Notes under the pieces: model-generated
Seen by the model: only the letters and a program-made list of their open reading frames with translations
The model's database searches: none
What the model was told of the DNA's origin: nothing
Part shown: positions 21,507 through 31,025 of the stretch, piece after piece
Position numbering within the stretch: the first letter of the stretch is position 1
Layout: each line of letters begins with the position of its first letter
Origin: an uncultured Acetatifactor sp.
Lineage (GTDB): Bacteria > Bacillota > Clostridia > Lachnospirales > Lachnospiraceae
Reading direction: 5' to 3'
Length of the DNA stretch: 32,226 nucleotides
NCBI GenBank assembly: GCA_910577035.1
Contig: CAJTKW010000045.1
Span: 1-32,226, forward strand
Translations under genes and position numbers: made by a program

Positions 21507-24206
21507 ATGGGCGAGAGCAGAAAGCTTGTCCTGATAGATGGACACAGCATCCTGAACAGAGCATATTACGGGCTGCCTGAGCTGACAAATGCTCAGGGAC
21601 TGCACACGAACGCAGTATACGGATTTTTGAATATCATGTTCAAGATTCTGGAGGAGGAAAAGCCGGACTATCTGGCAGTGGCTTTTGACGTTCATGCCCC
21701 CACCTTCCGACACGAAATGTATGAAGGGTATAAGGGAACCAGGAAGCCCATGCCGGAGGAGCTGCGGGAGCAGGTGCCGGTGATGAAGGATGTGCTGAAG
21801 GCCATGGGCGTGGTCATTGTGGAGCAGGCGGGAATTGAGGCGGACGATATTCTGGGAACGCTGGCAAAGAAGGCCCAGGGTGCCGGTGTGGAGGTGTCTC
21901 TGGTGTCCGGGGACAGAGATCTTCTGCAGATTGCGGACGAGCATATCAAGATCAGAATCCCCAAGACGAAGATGGGCAGGACGGAAATTGAGGACTATTA
22001 TCCGGCGGACGTGGTAAAGGCCTTCGGGGTGACGCCCCTGCAGTTTATTGACTTAAAGGCCCTGATGGGGGATACGGCGGACAATATTCCCGGTGTGCCC
22101 AAGGTCGGGCAGAAGACTGCCGCAGAGCTGATGGAGCAGTACGGTTCTCTGGAGGAAATATATGTCCATGTGGAGGAAATCACCAAAAAGAGTATCCGGG
22201 AATCCCTGATTGCCAACAGGGACCTGGCGGACCTGAGCAAGACCCTGGCCGCCATCAGGACGGATTGCGACGTGGAGCTGGACTATGAGGAGGCAAAGGC
22301 GGAAGGGTATTATACGCCGGAAGCCTATCAGCTCTTTAAACAACTGGAATTCAAAAACATGCTGAGCCGTTTTGACGGGGATAATAAGGGGGAGGGCAGC
22401 TGTAAGCTGGCCGGATCCTTTGTAAGGCTGAAAAACGGCGAAGAGCTGCTGGACAGGCTGAGGGAGCCGGAGGATCAGGAAGAAATCGGATTGTTCCTGG
22501 CAATGGAGGCGGGGGCCCTTCTGGGCATTGCGGTCAGCCTTCGGAAGGGAGAAACCTTTTTCCTGCCGGTGAAGGCGCCGGAGAATGAACAGCTGTCCCT
22601 GTTTGCGGAGGAATCCGGGGAGAACGGTGACGTTCGGACAGAGGATTGGAAGGAAGGGCTGAGAGCGCTGTCCGGCAGGGCCAGGGTGTCCACTTTCGAC
22701 ATTAAGGGACAATATGGCTTTTTGAAGCAGGACACAACAGAACGGTATTTTGACATTCTCATCGGGGCGTATCTGCTGAACCCGCTGAAAAGTGATTATG
22801 ATGTGGAGACCATAGCCTCGGAGCATCTGAACCTGATGATTCCCGGCAGGACAGAGCTTCTGGGAAAGCTGAAGCTTAAGGAGGCCCTGGAGCAGAGGCC
22901 GGATCAGTTTATGGAGTATTGCTGCTATTGTGCTTATGTGTCCCTGGAGGCGGCAGGGGTGCTTGGGGATAAGCTTAAGAAGGCTGGAATGGACAGGCTG
23001 ATGCGGGAGATCGAAATGCCCTTGTCCCTGGTGCTTTACGATATGGAACGGGAAGGCGTGGAGGTGCGCAGGGAGGAGCTGAAGGCTTATGGTGATGCCC
23101 TGGCAGAAAGGATCGGGGAGCTGGAAAGCTCTATTCACGCCCAGGCCGGAGTGGATTTCAACATTAATTCGCCCAAACAGCTGGGGGAAGTATTGTTTGA
23201 GTCCATGAAGCTTCCCGGGGGCAAGAAGACCAAGACGGGATATTCCACGGCGGCGGACGTGCTGGAGAAGCTTTCGGAGGAGCACACAATTGTCAGGGAT
23301 ATTCTGGAATACCGGACCCTGACCAAGCTAAAATCCACCTATGCCGACGGGCTGGCGGTATACATCGGAGAGGATCACAGGATTCATACCAGCTTTAACC
23401 AGACCATTACGGCTACGGGACGTATCAGCTCCACGGAGCCCAATCTGCAGAATATTCCCATGCGCATGGAGCTGGGCAGGAGGATTCGCAAGGTGTTCGT
23501 GCCCAGGGACGGGTATGAGTTTATGGACGCGGATTATTCCCAGATCGAACTGCGGGTGCTGGCCCACATGTCAGGGGACGGGCAGCTGATCGAGGCTTAC
23601 CGCATGGAGCAGGATATTCACAGGATTACGGCGGCCAAGGTGTTCCACACGCCTTTTGAGGAGGTGACGGACCTCCAGCGCCGGAATGCCAAGGCGGTGA
23701 ATTTCGGTATTGTCTACGGCATCAGCTCCTTTGGCCTGAGCCAGGATCTGAGTATCAGCAGAAAAGAGGCGGCGGAGTACATTGAGCAGTATTTTGCCAC
23801 CTATCCCAAGGTGAAGGAATTCCTGGACAGGCTGGTGCAGGATGCGAAGAAGCAGGGATATGCCGCCACCATGTTCGGCAGGCGCAGGCCCATTCCCGAG
23901 TTATCCTCCTCCGCCTTTATGCAGCGGTCCTTCGGGGAGCGGGTGGCAATGAATTCTCCCATCCAGGGGACGGCGGCGGACATTATCAAGATTGCCATGA
24001 TACGGGTGTGGAAGGCACTGCGGGACCAGGGGCTGAAGTCCCGGCTGATCCTGCAGGTACATGACGAGCTGGTGATCGAGACGGCACGGGAAGAGGAGGA
24101 GCAGGTAAGAAAGCTTCTGACGGAGCATATGAAGGCTGCAGCGGACCTGGCCGTGACGCTGGAAATCGACCTGCACACGGGGGAAAACTGGTATGAAGCC
24201 AAATAG
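21507..24206 (+). CDS. polA: DNA polymerase I
   Basis: An 899-aa repair and Okazaki-fragment-processing polymerase. Residues 1-290 are the 5'-nuclease domain (VLIDGHSILNRAYYG, EADDILGTLAKKA, SGDRDLLQI, GDTADNIPGVPKVGQKTA). Residues about 310-490 are the 3'-5' exonuclease-like domain, where the usual DxE metal site is not recognisable (LAMEAGALLG), so proofreading is probably lost, as in many Firmicutes. Residues about 490-899 are the polymerase: motif A DADYSQIELRV from about 674, motif B RRNAKAVNFGIVYG, motif C QVHDELVIE around 850. The start is ATG 21507 behind AAGGAG. Its end overlaps coaE by 14 bp. Confidence 0.98.
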   Translation: MGESRKLVLIDGHSILNRAYYGLPELTNAQGLHTNAVYGFLNIMFKILEEEKPDYLAVAFDVHAPTFRHEMYEGYKGTRKPMPEELREQVPVMKDVLKAMGVVIVEQAGIEADDILGTLAKKAQGAGVEVSLVSGDRDLLQIADEHIKIRIPKTKMGRTEIEDYYPADVVKAFGVTPLQFIDLKALMGDTADNIPGVPKVGQKTAAELMEQYGSLEEIYVHVEEITKKSIRESLIANRDLADLSKTLAAIRTDCDVELDYEEAKAEGYYTPEAYQLFKQLEFKNMLSRFDGDNKGEGSCKLAGSFVRLKNGEELLDRLREPEDQEEIGLFLAMEAGALLGIAVSLRKGETFFLPVKAPENEQLSLFAEESGENGDVRTEDWKEGLRALSGRARVSTFDIKGQYGFLKQDTTERYFDILIGAYLLNPLKSDYDVETIASEHLNLMIPGRTELLGKLKLKEALEQRPDQFMEYCCYCAYVSLEAAGVLGDKLKKAGMDRLMREIEMPLSLVLYDMEREGVEVRREELKAYGDALAERIGELESSIHAQAGVDFNINSPKQLGEVLFESMKLPGGKKTKTGYSTAADVLEKLSEEHTIVRDILEYRTLTKLKSTYADGLAVYIGEDHRIHTSFNQTITATGRISSTEPNLQNIPMRMELGRRIRKVFVPRDGYEFMDADYSQIELRVLAHMSGDGQLIEAYRMEQDIHRITAAKVFHTPFEEVTDLQRRNAKAVNFGIVYGISSFGLSQDLSISRKEAAEYIEQYFATYPKVKEFLDRLVQDAKKQGYAATMFGRRRPIPELSSSAFMQRSFGERVAMNSPIQGTAADIIKIAMIRVWKALRDQGLKSRLILQVHDELVIETAREEEEQVRKLLTEHMKAAADLAVTLEIDLHTGENWYEAK

Positions 24207-24813
24207 CCCGAGATTCATAGGGATTACCGGCGGTGTGGGCGCGGGGAAATCCGAGATCCTGAAGTATATCAGGCAGCATTATAAATGTGAGATTTATCTG
24301 GCAGACCAGGTGGCCCATGAGGTGAAACGCCCGGGAACTGCCTGCTGCAGGAAGCTGACGGAGCTTCTGGGAGAGGACATTCAGGCACCGGACGGGCAGA
24401 TTGACAGCCGCAGAATGGCCGAAAGGATATTTTCCGACGGGGTACTCCTGGAGAAGGTCAACGGGATCATTCATCCTGCGGTGCGGGAGTACCTGCTGGA
24501 ACGTCTGGAAAGGGCCAGACGGGAGAGGAGCGTGGAGCTGTTTTTCGTGGAGGCGGCGCTGCTGATCGAATGCGGATACCGGGCCCTGGCAGACGAAATG
24601 TGGTATGTCTACGCGGATGAGGAGACCAGGCGCAGGCGTCTTGCCCGGTCCAGGGGATATAGTAAGGAGCGTATTGACGGCATCATGTCAAAGCAGCTGA
24701 CGGAGGAACAGTTCAGGATAAACTGTGATTTCGTGATCGATAACAGTGGGGCGCTGACAGAAAGCTATGCGCAAATAGACAGAAAACTGGAGGCTTTTAC
24801 ATGGCAGGAGTAA
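24193..24813 (+). CDS. coaE: Dephospho-CoA kinase
   Basis: A 206-aa P-loop kinase that phosphorylates dephospho-CoA in the last step of coenzyme A synthesis. The Walker A motif GGVGAGKS is at 13-20; the substrate region LADQVAHEV is at about 35-43; RRRLARSRGYSKERI is the lid segment. Length is normal. It overlaps polA by 14 bp and the next gene by 13 bp, so all three are translationally linked. Confidence 0.96.
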   Translation: MKPNSPRFIGITGGVGAGKSEILKYIRQHYKCEIYLADQVAHEVKRPGTACCRKLTELLGEDIQAPDGQIDSRRMAERIFSDGVLLEKVNGIIHPAVREYLLERLERARRERSVELFFVEAALLIECGYRALADEMWYVYADEETRRRRLARSRGYSKERIDGIMSKQLTEEQFRINCDFVIDNSGALTESYAQIDRKLEAFTWQE

Positions 24814-27008
24814 GAGAAGGACAGGGACAACTGGTGTTCGGGCTGGATATTGGAACCAGAAGCATTGTAGGCACGGTGGGCTACATGGGCGGCGGGAAGT
24901 TCCATGTGCTGGCACAGTATGCCAGGGAGCATGATACAAGGTCCATGCTTGACGGGCAGATCCATGACATCGGCAGGGTGGGACAGACCATCCGCCAGGT
25001 GAAGGAGATGCTGGAAGCGGACCTGAACCGGAAGCTGACAGAGGTGTGTATTGCTGCAGCAGGCCGAGTGCTGCGTACTGTCACCACTCATGCGGAGCAG
25101 AGTTTTGACGAGGACCACGAGGTTACGGAGGAAGACATCTATTCCCTCTCTACCCTGGGGGTGGAACAGGCTTATGAGGAATTTGTAAAAAATAACGAGT
25201 CGGAAATGAAATTTTACTGCGTGGGCTATACGCCCATGCGCTACTATATGAACGGTTATCAGATCGGGAACCTGGAAGGGCATAAGGTCAGAAATATGGC
25301 AGTGGACCTGATTGCCACGTTTCTGCCGGACGATGTGGTGGACGGATTGTACAAGGCGGTGGAACAGGCGGATCTGCATGTGGCAAATCTGACTCTGGAG
25401 CCTATTGCGGCTATCCAGCTGGCCATTCCCGAAAGATTCCGGATGCTGAATATGGCGCTGGTGGACGTGGGAGCCGGCACCAGTGATATTTCCATTACAA
25501 AGGACGGAACCATAACTGCCTATGGCATGATCCCTGTGGCGGGAGACAGTCTGACGGATATTATTGTGCAGCACTGCCTGGTGGATTTTGAGACGGCAGA
25601 GCGCATCAAACGCCAGGCGGGAGACCGGGAAAACGTAGAGTATCAGGATATTATGGGGCTGACCCAGACGATCAGCGCCGGGGAGGTGGAGAAGATCCTG
25701 GCCGCCCATGTGAGGGAGATGGCAAAGCAGGTGGCGGACTGCATCCGGGAGCTGAACGGCGACAAATCCGTCAGTGCCGTGTTTGTCGTGGGCGGCGGCG
25801 GAACCATCCCGGGGTACACGGAAGCACTGTCGGAGGAGCTGGATATTGTGAAGGAGCGCGTGGCCATCAGAGGGCAGGAGGTCATGCAGAGCATAGAATT
25901 TGAAAATGTGAATCCCAGGAGGGATTCCATGATGGTGACACCCATCGGTATCTGCTTAAGCTATTATGTGCAGAGTAATAATTTCATCTTTGTGGACTTT
26001 AACGGCAAACGGGTAAAGCTGTATGATAACGGCAGGCTGTCCGTGGCGGACGCGGCGGTACAGTCCGATTTCTCCAATGAGGATCTTTTCCCCAAACGGG
26101 GAAGGGCTTTGACCTACCAGGTCAACGGGAAAAGCAGAATGGTGCGTGGAATTGAGGGCGAGGCAGCGGTGATCCATGTCAATGACGAGCCTGCGGATAT
26201 ATACAGCCAGGTACATAACGGGGATCATGTGAAGGTAATCCCTTCTACTGCGGGGGAGGCGGCGGCCATGGAGCTTGGCAGGCTGCCGGAGCTGGCGGAA
26301 CAGCTTCATGTGGTGGTCAACGGCACCAGGATCGACCTGCCGAAGACAGCCTCCGTCAACGGACGGATGGAAAACGAGTTTTACCTGATACAGGACGGGG
26401 ATGACATTCAGGTAAGGAATTCCTATACGGTACGGGAAATTGCCGAGTTTATGGATGTACCCCTGGGGGGACGGATTCTCGTGAACGATACGCCGGCCAA
26501 GCAGGATACCAGGGTATATGAGAATTTTACCTTAAGCTGGGATGTGAATGCGGAGACTACCTTTGCGGACCTGGAGGAGGAGACCGAGGAGGATGCCGCG
26601 AAGAGGCAGGCGGCAAAGGAGGCGGCCAGGGAAGCGGCTGCTGCAAAGGCAGCGGAGGAGGCCGCCAGACGGATTGCCGGCCAGGCAGCCGGGGAAAGCG
26701 GCAATATGGGGGGAGCGGCGGCCGGGGGCTCCGGTGCGGCGACCCGGATTCCCGGCCCGGCGGAGGGCCCGGGGACAGGCTTCCAGGATTCCTGCGAGAT
26801 CACCGTGGTGGTCAACAAGCTTCCCGTGGCTTTAAATGGGAAGAGCAATTATGTATTTGTAGATGTGTTTTCCTTCATCAATTTTGACTTAAACGACTCC
26901 AGGGGACGTTCCATTGTCACGCAGCTGAACGGACGCCGGGCGGAATATATGGAGCCGCTGGCAGAGGGGGACACCATAGAGATTTATTGGGAAGGGAATG
27001 AATCCTGA
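24801..27008 (+). CDS. FtsA-like actin-fold ATPase with C-terminal beta-grasp-like repeats
   Basis: A 735-aa protein. Residues 11-390 are an FtsA/MreB-type ATPase: phosphate-1 LVFGLDIGTRSIVG (11-24), phosphate-2 ALVDVGAGTSDISI (219-232) and adenosine motif FVVGGGGTIPGY (328-339), with an FtsA-like insert at about 95-190. Residues 395-582 and 665-732 contain segments of the form VxVNGxx... ending GD(x)IxV, resembling repeated beta-grasp/SLBB-like units. Residues 590-660 are an Ala/Glu- then Gly/Pro-rich linker. It is much longer than canonical FtsA (about 420 aa) and has no C-terminal membrane-targeting helix. The start is ATG 24801 behind GGAGG. It is probably a second, non-dcw FtsA paralogue; its job is unknown. 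Confidence 0.85.
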   Translation: MAGVREGQGQLVFGLDIGTRSIVGTVGYMGGGKFHVLAQYAREHDTRSMLDGQIHDIGRVGQTIRQVKEMLEADLNRKLTEVCIAAAGRVLRTVTTHAEQSFDEDHEVTEEDIYSLSTLGVEQAYEEFVKNNESEMKFYCVGYTPMRYYMNGYQIGNLEGHKVRNMAVDLIATFLPDDVVDGLYKAVEQADLHVANLTLEPIAAIQLAIPERFRMLNMALVDVGAGTSDISITKDGTITAYGMIPVAGDSLTDIIVQHCLVDFETAERIKRQAGDRENVEYQDIMGLTQTISAGEVEKILAAHVREMAKQVADCIRELNGDKSVSAVFVVGGGGTIPGYTEALSEELDIVKERVAIRGQEVMQSIEFENVNPRRDSMMVTPIGICLSYYVQSNNFIFVDFNGKRVKLYDNGRLSVADAAVQSDFSNEDLFPKRGRALTYQVNGKSRMVRGIEGEAAVIHVNDEPADIYSQVHNGDHVKVIPSTAGEAAAMELGRLPELAEQLHVVVNGTRIDLPKTASVNGRMENEFYLIQDGDDIQVRNSYTVREIAEFMDVPLGGRILVNDTPAKQDTRVYENFTLSWDVNAETTFADLEEETEEDAAKRQAAKEAAREAAAAKAAEEAARRIAGQAAGESGNMGGAAAGGSGAATRIPGPAEGPGTGFQDSCEITVVVNKLPVALNGKSNYVFVDVFSFINFDLNDSRGRSIVTQLNGRRAEYMEPLAEGDTIEIYWEGNES

Positions 27009-27043
27009 TTATTCAACAGGAGGATTCGGAAGAGGTGGAGATT

Positions 27044-27841
27044 ATGAGGCTGTGCAGTATAGCCAGCGGAAGCAGCGGCAACTGTATTTACGTGGGATCA
27101 GAGACCGCTCATCTGCTTGTGGATGCAGGGATCAGCGGCAGGCGGACGGAAAGCGGCCTGCGGGAGCTGGGGCTGACGCCCGGGGAGATTGACGGGATAT
27201 TGGTGACTCATGAACACGCCGATCATATCAGCGGGCTGGGGGTCATTGTCAGAAAGTATGAAATCCCCGTTTATGCCACGGCGGGAACCATAGAAGCCAT
27301 GCGGTCAAACGGAAACCTGGGGATGCTGGACGGGGAATTGTTTCATGAGGTGAAGGAGGATCAGAAGTTTACCATCAAGGATCTGACGGTGAACCCCATG
27401 CACATTTCCCATGACGCGGCGCAGCCGGTGGGATACCGGATTTCCTACGGGAATAAGCGGGTGGCGGTCTGTACGGACCTGGGTGTATATAACGACTATA
27501 CGGTGGAATGCCTGAAGGGAATGGATGCGCTGCTGCTGGAGGCCAACCATGATGTGAATATGCTGCAGGTAGGGCCGTATCCCTATTACCTGAAGAAGCG
27601 TATTCTGGGAGACAGGGGGCATTTGTCCAACGAGAGTTCGGGGCAGCTTCTGTGCCGGATTCTGCATGACGGGCTGAGAGCCGTTTTCCTGGGGCATTTG
27701 AGCAAGGAAAACAATCTTCCGGAGCTGGCCTTCGAGTCGGTCCGGATGGAGATTAATATGGCTGACAATCCCTATAGGGCGGGGGACTTTGACATCCGGG
27801 TGGCAAGGCGGGGGGAAGTCACGCCGGCTATAGAAGTATGA
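27044..27841 (+). CDS. yycJ: YycJ/WalJ-type metallo-beta-lactamase-fold hydrolase
   Basis: A 265-aa MBL-fold protein. The start MRLCSIASGSSGNCIYV is the hallmark of the YycJ/VicX/WalJ group. The metal motif THEHADH gives H56, H58, D60 and H61; further ligands are in HISHDAAQPVGY (His), CTDLG (Asp) and FLGHLSKENN (His). Relatives are DNA 5'-exonucleases involved in mismatch repair or cell-wall stress control through walRK; no walRK genes are here, so a DNA-repair role beside polA is more likely. The start is ATG 27044 behind AGGTGG; GTG 27035 in frame is an alternative. It is the last gene of the run that starts at metY. Confidence 0.88.
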   Translation: MRLCSIASGSSGNCIYVGSETAHLLVDAGISGRRTESGLRELGLTPGEIDGILVTHEHADHISGLGVIVRKYEIPVYATAGTIEAMRSNGNLGMLDGELFHEVKEDQKFTIKDLTVNPMHISHDAAQPVGYRISYGNKRVAVCTDLGVYNDYTVECLKGMDALLLEANHDVNMLQVGPYPYYLKKRILGDRGHLSNESSGQLLCRILHDGLRAVFLGHLSKENNLPELAFESVRMEINMADNPYRAGDFDIRVARRGEVTPAIEV

Positions 27842-27875
27842 GCGGAATGCCGTGCGCATCCGCCGGAGGCTCTGA

Positions 27876-27918
27876 GGAAGCGATGCTTTAATCAGCGCTT
27901 CCCTAAGTTTCGCTGATT
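27876..27918 (+). promoter_or_regulatory. Two mutually exclusive hairpins before the ACT gene
   Basis: Hairpin 1: 27876-27885 with 27893-27902 (9 of 10 pairs). Hairpin 2: AATCAGCG (27890-27897) with CGCTGATT (27911-27918), perfect. They share 27893-27897, so only one can form. No long T run follows. It could be a weak terminator of the upstream run or a leader switch. Confidence 0.35.
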
Positions 27919-27951
27919 GTTTATGCTGGTTTGGAAGGAAGGGAGGAGAAT

Positions 27952-28224
27952 ATGAAGAAAACGATTATTACGGTGGTGGGAAAAGATACGGTGGGCATTA
28001 TTGCCAGGGTTTGTACTTACCTGGCGGATAACGGCATCAATATTCTGGATATTTCCCAGACTATAGTGCAGGGGTACTTTAACATGATGATGATTGTGGA
28101 TATGGGCGGCTGCGGCAGGTCTTTCGGGGACGTATCGGATGAACTGGTGTCGCTGGGGGAAGAAATCGGTGTGGTAATCAAGTGTCAGAAGGAAGAAATC
28201 TTTGACCAGATGCACCGGATTTAA
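27952..28224 (+). CDS. ACT-domain protein (UPF0237 type)
   Basis: A 90-aa single ACT domain (beta-alpha-beta-beta-alpha-beta), starting MKKTIITVVGKDTVGIIARV with the GKDxxGI ligand-loop pattern of the glycine-cleavage-repressor-like ACT group. There is no catalytic or DNA-binding domain, so it probably acts as a small-ligand (amino-acid) sensor or partner protein. The start is ATG 27952 behind GGGAGGAG. It ends 24 bp before the UPF0210 gene; this pair is conserved in many Firmicutes, which suggests joint function. Confidence 0.9.
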   Translation: MKKTIITVVGKDTVGIIARVCTYLADNGINILDISQTIVQGYFNMMMIVDMGGCGRSFGDVSDELVSLGEEIGVVIKCQKEEIFDQMHRI

Positions 28225-28248
28225 GCTGCGGAAAAGGAGACGATCATT

Positions 28249-29613
28249 ATGATAAACTTATACGAGGTGGCGGAGACAAACCGGATGATCGAGAAGGAGA
28301 ATCTGGACGTGCGCACGATCACGCTGGGGATCAGTCTGCTGGATTGTATCGATTCGGATCTGAAGATTCTGAATGAAAAAATTTTCCGGAAGATCTATAA
28401 CGCGGCAAAGGACCTGGTGAAGACGGGGGAAGAAATCTCCCGGGAATTCGCCATTCCCATTGTCAACAAACGTATTTCGGTGACGCCGGTTTCCCTTGTG
28501 GGAGGAGCGGCCTGCAGGACGGAGGAGGACTTCGTCGGACTGGCACGGACGCTGGATAAGGTGGCCGCGGAGACGGGGGTAAACTTTATCGGCGGCTATT
28601 CCGCATTGGTGAGCAAGGGAATGACGCCGGCAGACGAGCTGCTGATCCGTTCCATTCCCAAGGCCCTTTCTGTAACCGAGCGGGTATGCGCTTCCGTGAA
28701 TCTGGGCTCCACCAGGACCGGTATCAATATGGACGGGGTGAGGCTGATGGGAGAGATCATCAGGTCTACTGCAGAATGCACAAAGGAGAATGATTCTCTG
28801 GGCTGTGCCAAGCTGGTGGTATTCTGTAATGCGCCGGATGACAATCCCTTTATGGCAGGAGCCTTCCATGGGGTAACGGAGGCGGATAAGATTATTAATG
28901 TGGGGGTCAGCGGCCCCGGCGTGGTAAAGACGGCACTGGAACAGGTACGCGGGGAGAGCTTTGAGGTGCTGTGTGAGACAATCAAGAAGACGGCTTTCAA
29001 GGTGACCAGGGTGGGCCAGCTGGTGGCGAAGGAGGCTTCCGCACGCTTAGAGGTGCCTTTCGGCATTGTGGATCTGTCACTGGCTCCCACGCCTGCCATA
29101 GGCGACAGCGTGGCGGATATTCTCTGTGAGATCGGGCTGGAGTATGCGGGAGCCCCCGGTACTACGGCGGCATTGGCGCTTTTAAATGACCAGGTGAAGA
29201 AGGGCGGTGTCATGGCATCCTCCTATGTGGGGGGATTAAGCGGCGCGTTCATTCCCGTCAGCGAGGACCAGGGCATGATTAATGCGGTACAGGCAGGGGC
29301 GCTGACCCTGGAGAAGCTGGAAGCAATGACCTGTGTCTGCTCCGTGGGACTGGATATGATTGCTGTCCCGGGAGATACGAAGGCAACCTCCATTGCAGGC
29401 ATTATAGCCGACGAGATGGCCATTGGCATGGTAAATCAAAAAACCACGGCTGTCCGCATTATTCCCGTGATCGGGAAGGGAGTGGGAGAGACCGTGGAAT
29501 TTGGCGGGCTTTTAGGCTATGCACCGATTATGCCTGTGAATCCGTTTTCCTGTGATGCCTTTGTCAACCGGGGAGGCCGGATCCCTGCCCCCATCCATAG
29601 CTTTAAAAACTGA
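28249..29613 (+). CDS. PFL-family protein (UPF0210/DUF711)
   Basis: A 454-aa soluble protein of the UPF0210 family, which is structurally related to pyruvate formate-lyase-like barrels but without the glycyl-radical machinery. Family stretches include MIEKENLDVRTITLGISLLDC (split across 14-34), NFIGGYSALVSKGMTPAD, VGVSGPGVV and GGLSGAFIPVSEDQGM. No catalytic role is established. It begins 24 bp after the ACT gene with AAAGGAG before ATG 28249. Its stop touches the stop of the convergent tmcAL gene with no base between, and no terminator hairpin is seen there. Confidence 0.92.
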   Translation: MINLYEVAETNRMIEKENLDVRTITLGISLLDCIDSDLKILNEKIFRKIYNAAKDLVKTGEEISREFAIPIVNKRISVTPVSLVGGAACRTEEDFVGLARTLDKVAAETGVNFIGGYSALVSKGMTPADELLIRSIPKALSVTERVCASVNLGSTRTGINMDGVRLMGEIIRSTAECTKENDSLGCAKLVVFCNAPDDNPFMAGAFHGVTEADKIINVGVSGPGVVKTALEQVRGESFEVLCETIKKTAFKVTRVGQLVAKEASARLEVPFGIVDLSLAPTPAIGDSVADILCEIGLEYAGAPGTTAALALLNDQVKKGGVMASSYVGGLSGAFIPVSEDQGMINAVQAGALTLEKLEAMTCVCSVGLDMIAVPGDTKATSIAGIIADEMAIGMVNQKTTAVRIIPVIGKGVGETVEFGGLLGYAPIMPVNPFSCDAFVNRGGRIPAPIHSFKN

Positions 29614-30849
29614 TTATACTATAATGAGCGGTATGCTGTATTCGTTCACGGGCTGTTCGCCGGCCAGCCCGGCGGCCACGCCGTAATATAACTGACTGAT
29701 CTGAAGATCCTGCTTTAACATGAGATAAGTATCTGTAGGCAGGATCTTTTCCGCGTCTGCCAGCTTTGTCACCAGAGGGATGGAAGCGTGCTCCTTAATT
29801 GCCCCAAGCAGGGGCTCGGCACCCCTGCGGAAGCCCAGAACCCGGGCATAGGGAGTATGCTCCAGCTCCGAACATACTGCCATATCTTCCTTGGTGAGAT
29901 TGAGCAGGATATGCAGCAGACAGCGGCTGATCCTGGTGTAAGTCAGCTCTTTGGTTTTTAACAGATCGCAGAAATCGTCAAAATTCCTGTATTCCGAAAG
30001 ATGCCTGCAGATACGGTTGGACAGATCCGTGGAGACATCCAGATATTTGTCGAACCCGTATTCTTTTTCCGAAAGCAGTTTATAATACAGGGCGGAGGAA
30101 AAATCGTTGCAGCAGATGCCTCTGCCGAGAACCAGCTTGTCCTTTAAGATTTCATGGGCGGAGGCAGGCATATAGTAGGAAACGGAATCCAGGCCCCTGC
30201 CGTCGGCCAATGCCTGGCGGATGGCGAGAGCGGAGCAGTAAATAGAGCTGGTGGAATGGTCGTGATACCCGGATCCCTGCCTGGTCACGGCCACGGGCTC
30301 CATCCTGCTGTCCAGATTCATGATGGCCTTTATGTACTCGATACCAAGAATATTGTTAGGTGAGGAAAAAATTTTCCCGTTCTCCGTCAGTGCCGGACAA
30401 TGATGGATCAAAGCGGCATTGCGGGCCACGGGATAAGAGCATCCCTGCCTGAGCCGTGCTTTCAGCTCCCTTGTATAGTCTTCCGGTTCCTCCCGAAGTA
30501 TGGAAGCGATCTTTCGCAGCAGGGCGGTGCTGCCGCATTCGCTGCCGAAGCAGAGATGGGTGACCACACCCAGCTTGTCCAGAAGGGATACGGCGCCGGT
30601 GGCGAAATATTCGGCGCTGGAAGCGGAATATACGGTAGGAAGCTCCAGTACCAGGTCAATGCCGTTGTGCAGGGCTATTTTTGCGCGGGTATGCTTGTCC
30701 GTCAGAGCAGGGTCGCCCCGCTGGATAAAGTTGCCGCTGAGAACGGCTATGGTGTAATCGGCACCGGTAAGGCGCCTGGATTCCTCCAGATGATATTTGT
30801 GTCCGTTGTGAAAAGGATTGTACTCTGCGATAATTCCGTTGACTTTCAT
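29614..30849 (-). CDS. tmcAL: tRNA(Met) cytidine acetate ligase
   Basis: A 411-aa nucleotidyltransferase-fold enzyme (formerly YlbM). It activates acetate with ATP and forms N4-acetylcytidine at the wobble position of elongator tRNA-Met. The N-terminal GIIAEYNPFHNGHKYHL contains the HxGH nucleotide-binding motif (H14-H17 region), followed by LSGNFIQRGDPAL and the SAEYFATGAV segment typical of the family. Length is normal. The start is at 30849 behind GGGGGAGG; 9 earlier in-frame codons lack a better ribosome site. It faces the UPF0210 gene tail to tail and is divergent from pta. Confidence 0.93.
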   Translation of the reverse strand: MKVNGIIAEYNPFHNGHKYHLEESRRLTGADYTIAVLSGNFIQRGDPALTDKHTRAKIALHNGIDLVLELPTVYSASSAEYFATGAVSLLDKLGVVTHLCFGSECGSTALLRKIASILREEPEDYTRELKARLRQGCSYPVARNAALIHHCPALTENGKIFSSPNNILGIEYIKAIMNLDSRMEPVAVTRQGSGYHDHSTSSIYCSALAIRQALADGRGLDSVSYYMPASAHEILKDKLVLGRGICCNDFSSALYYKLLSEKEYGFDKYLDVSTDLSNRICRHLSEYRNFDDFCDLLKTKELTYTRISRCLLHILLNLTKEDMAVCSELEHTPYARVLGFRRGAEPLLGAIKEHASIPLVTKLADAEKILPTDTYLMLKQDLQISQLYYGVAAGLAGEQPVNEYSIPLIIV

Positions 30850-31025
30850 AGGCTGCCTCCCCCGGATAACCGTCAAGATAATGTTTCATGGAATGATATA
30901 TAATCAGACGAAAAGAAAAATCAGTCTGCTGGTTATGCTGCACTTTATCAGCTCATTTCCGGGCCGTCTGTAATGCCGAAAAAGAGAATGAAAAACCAAA
31001 GATAATGTGAAAAAAATAACATAAC

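Noticed and set aside
22053..23285. 410-aa open frame on the minus strand
   Set aside because: It is antisense to the clearly conserved polA, has no recognisable domain and is a by-product of codon bias.
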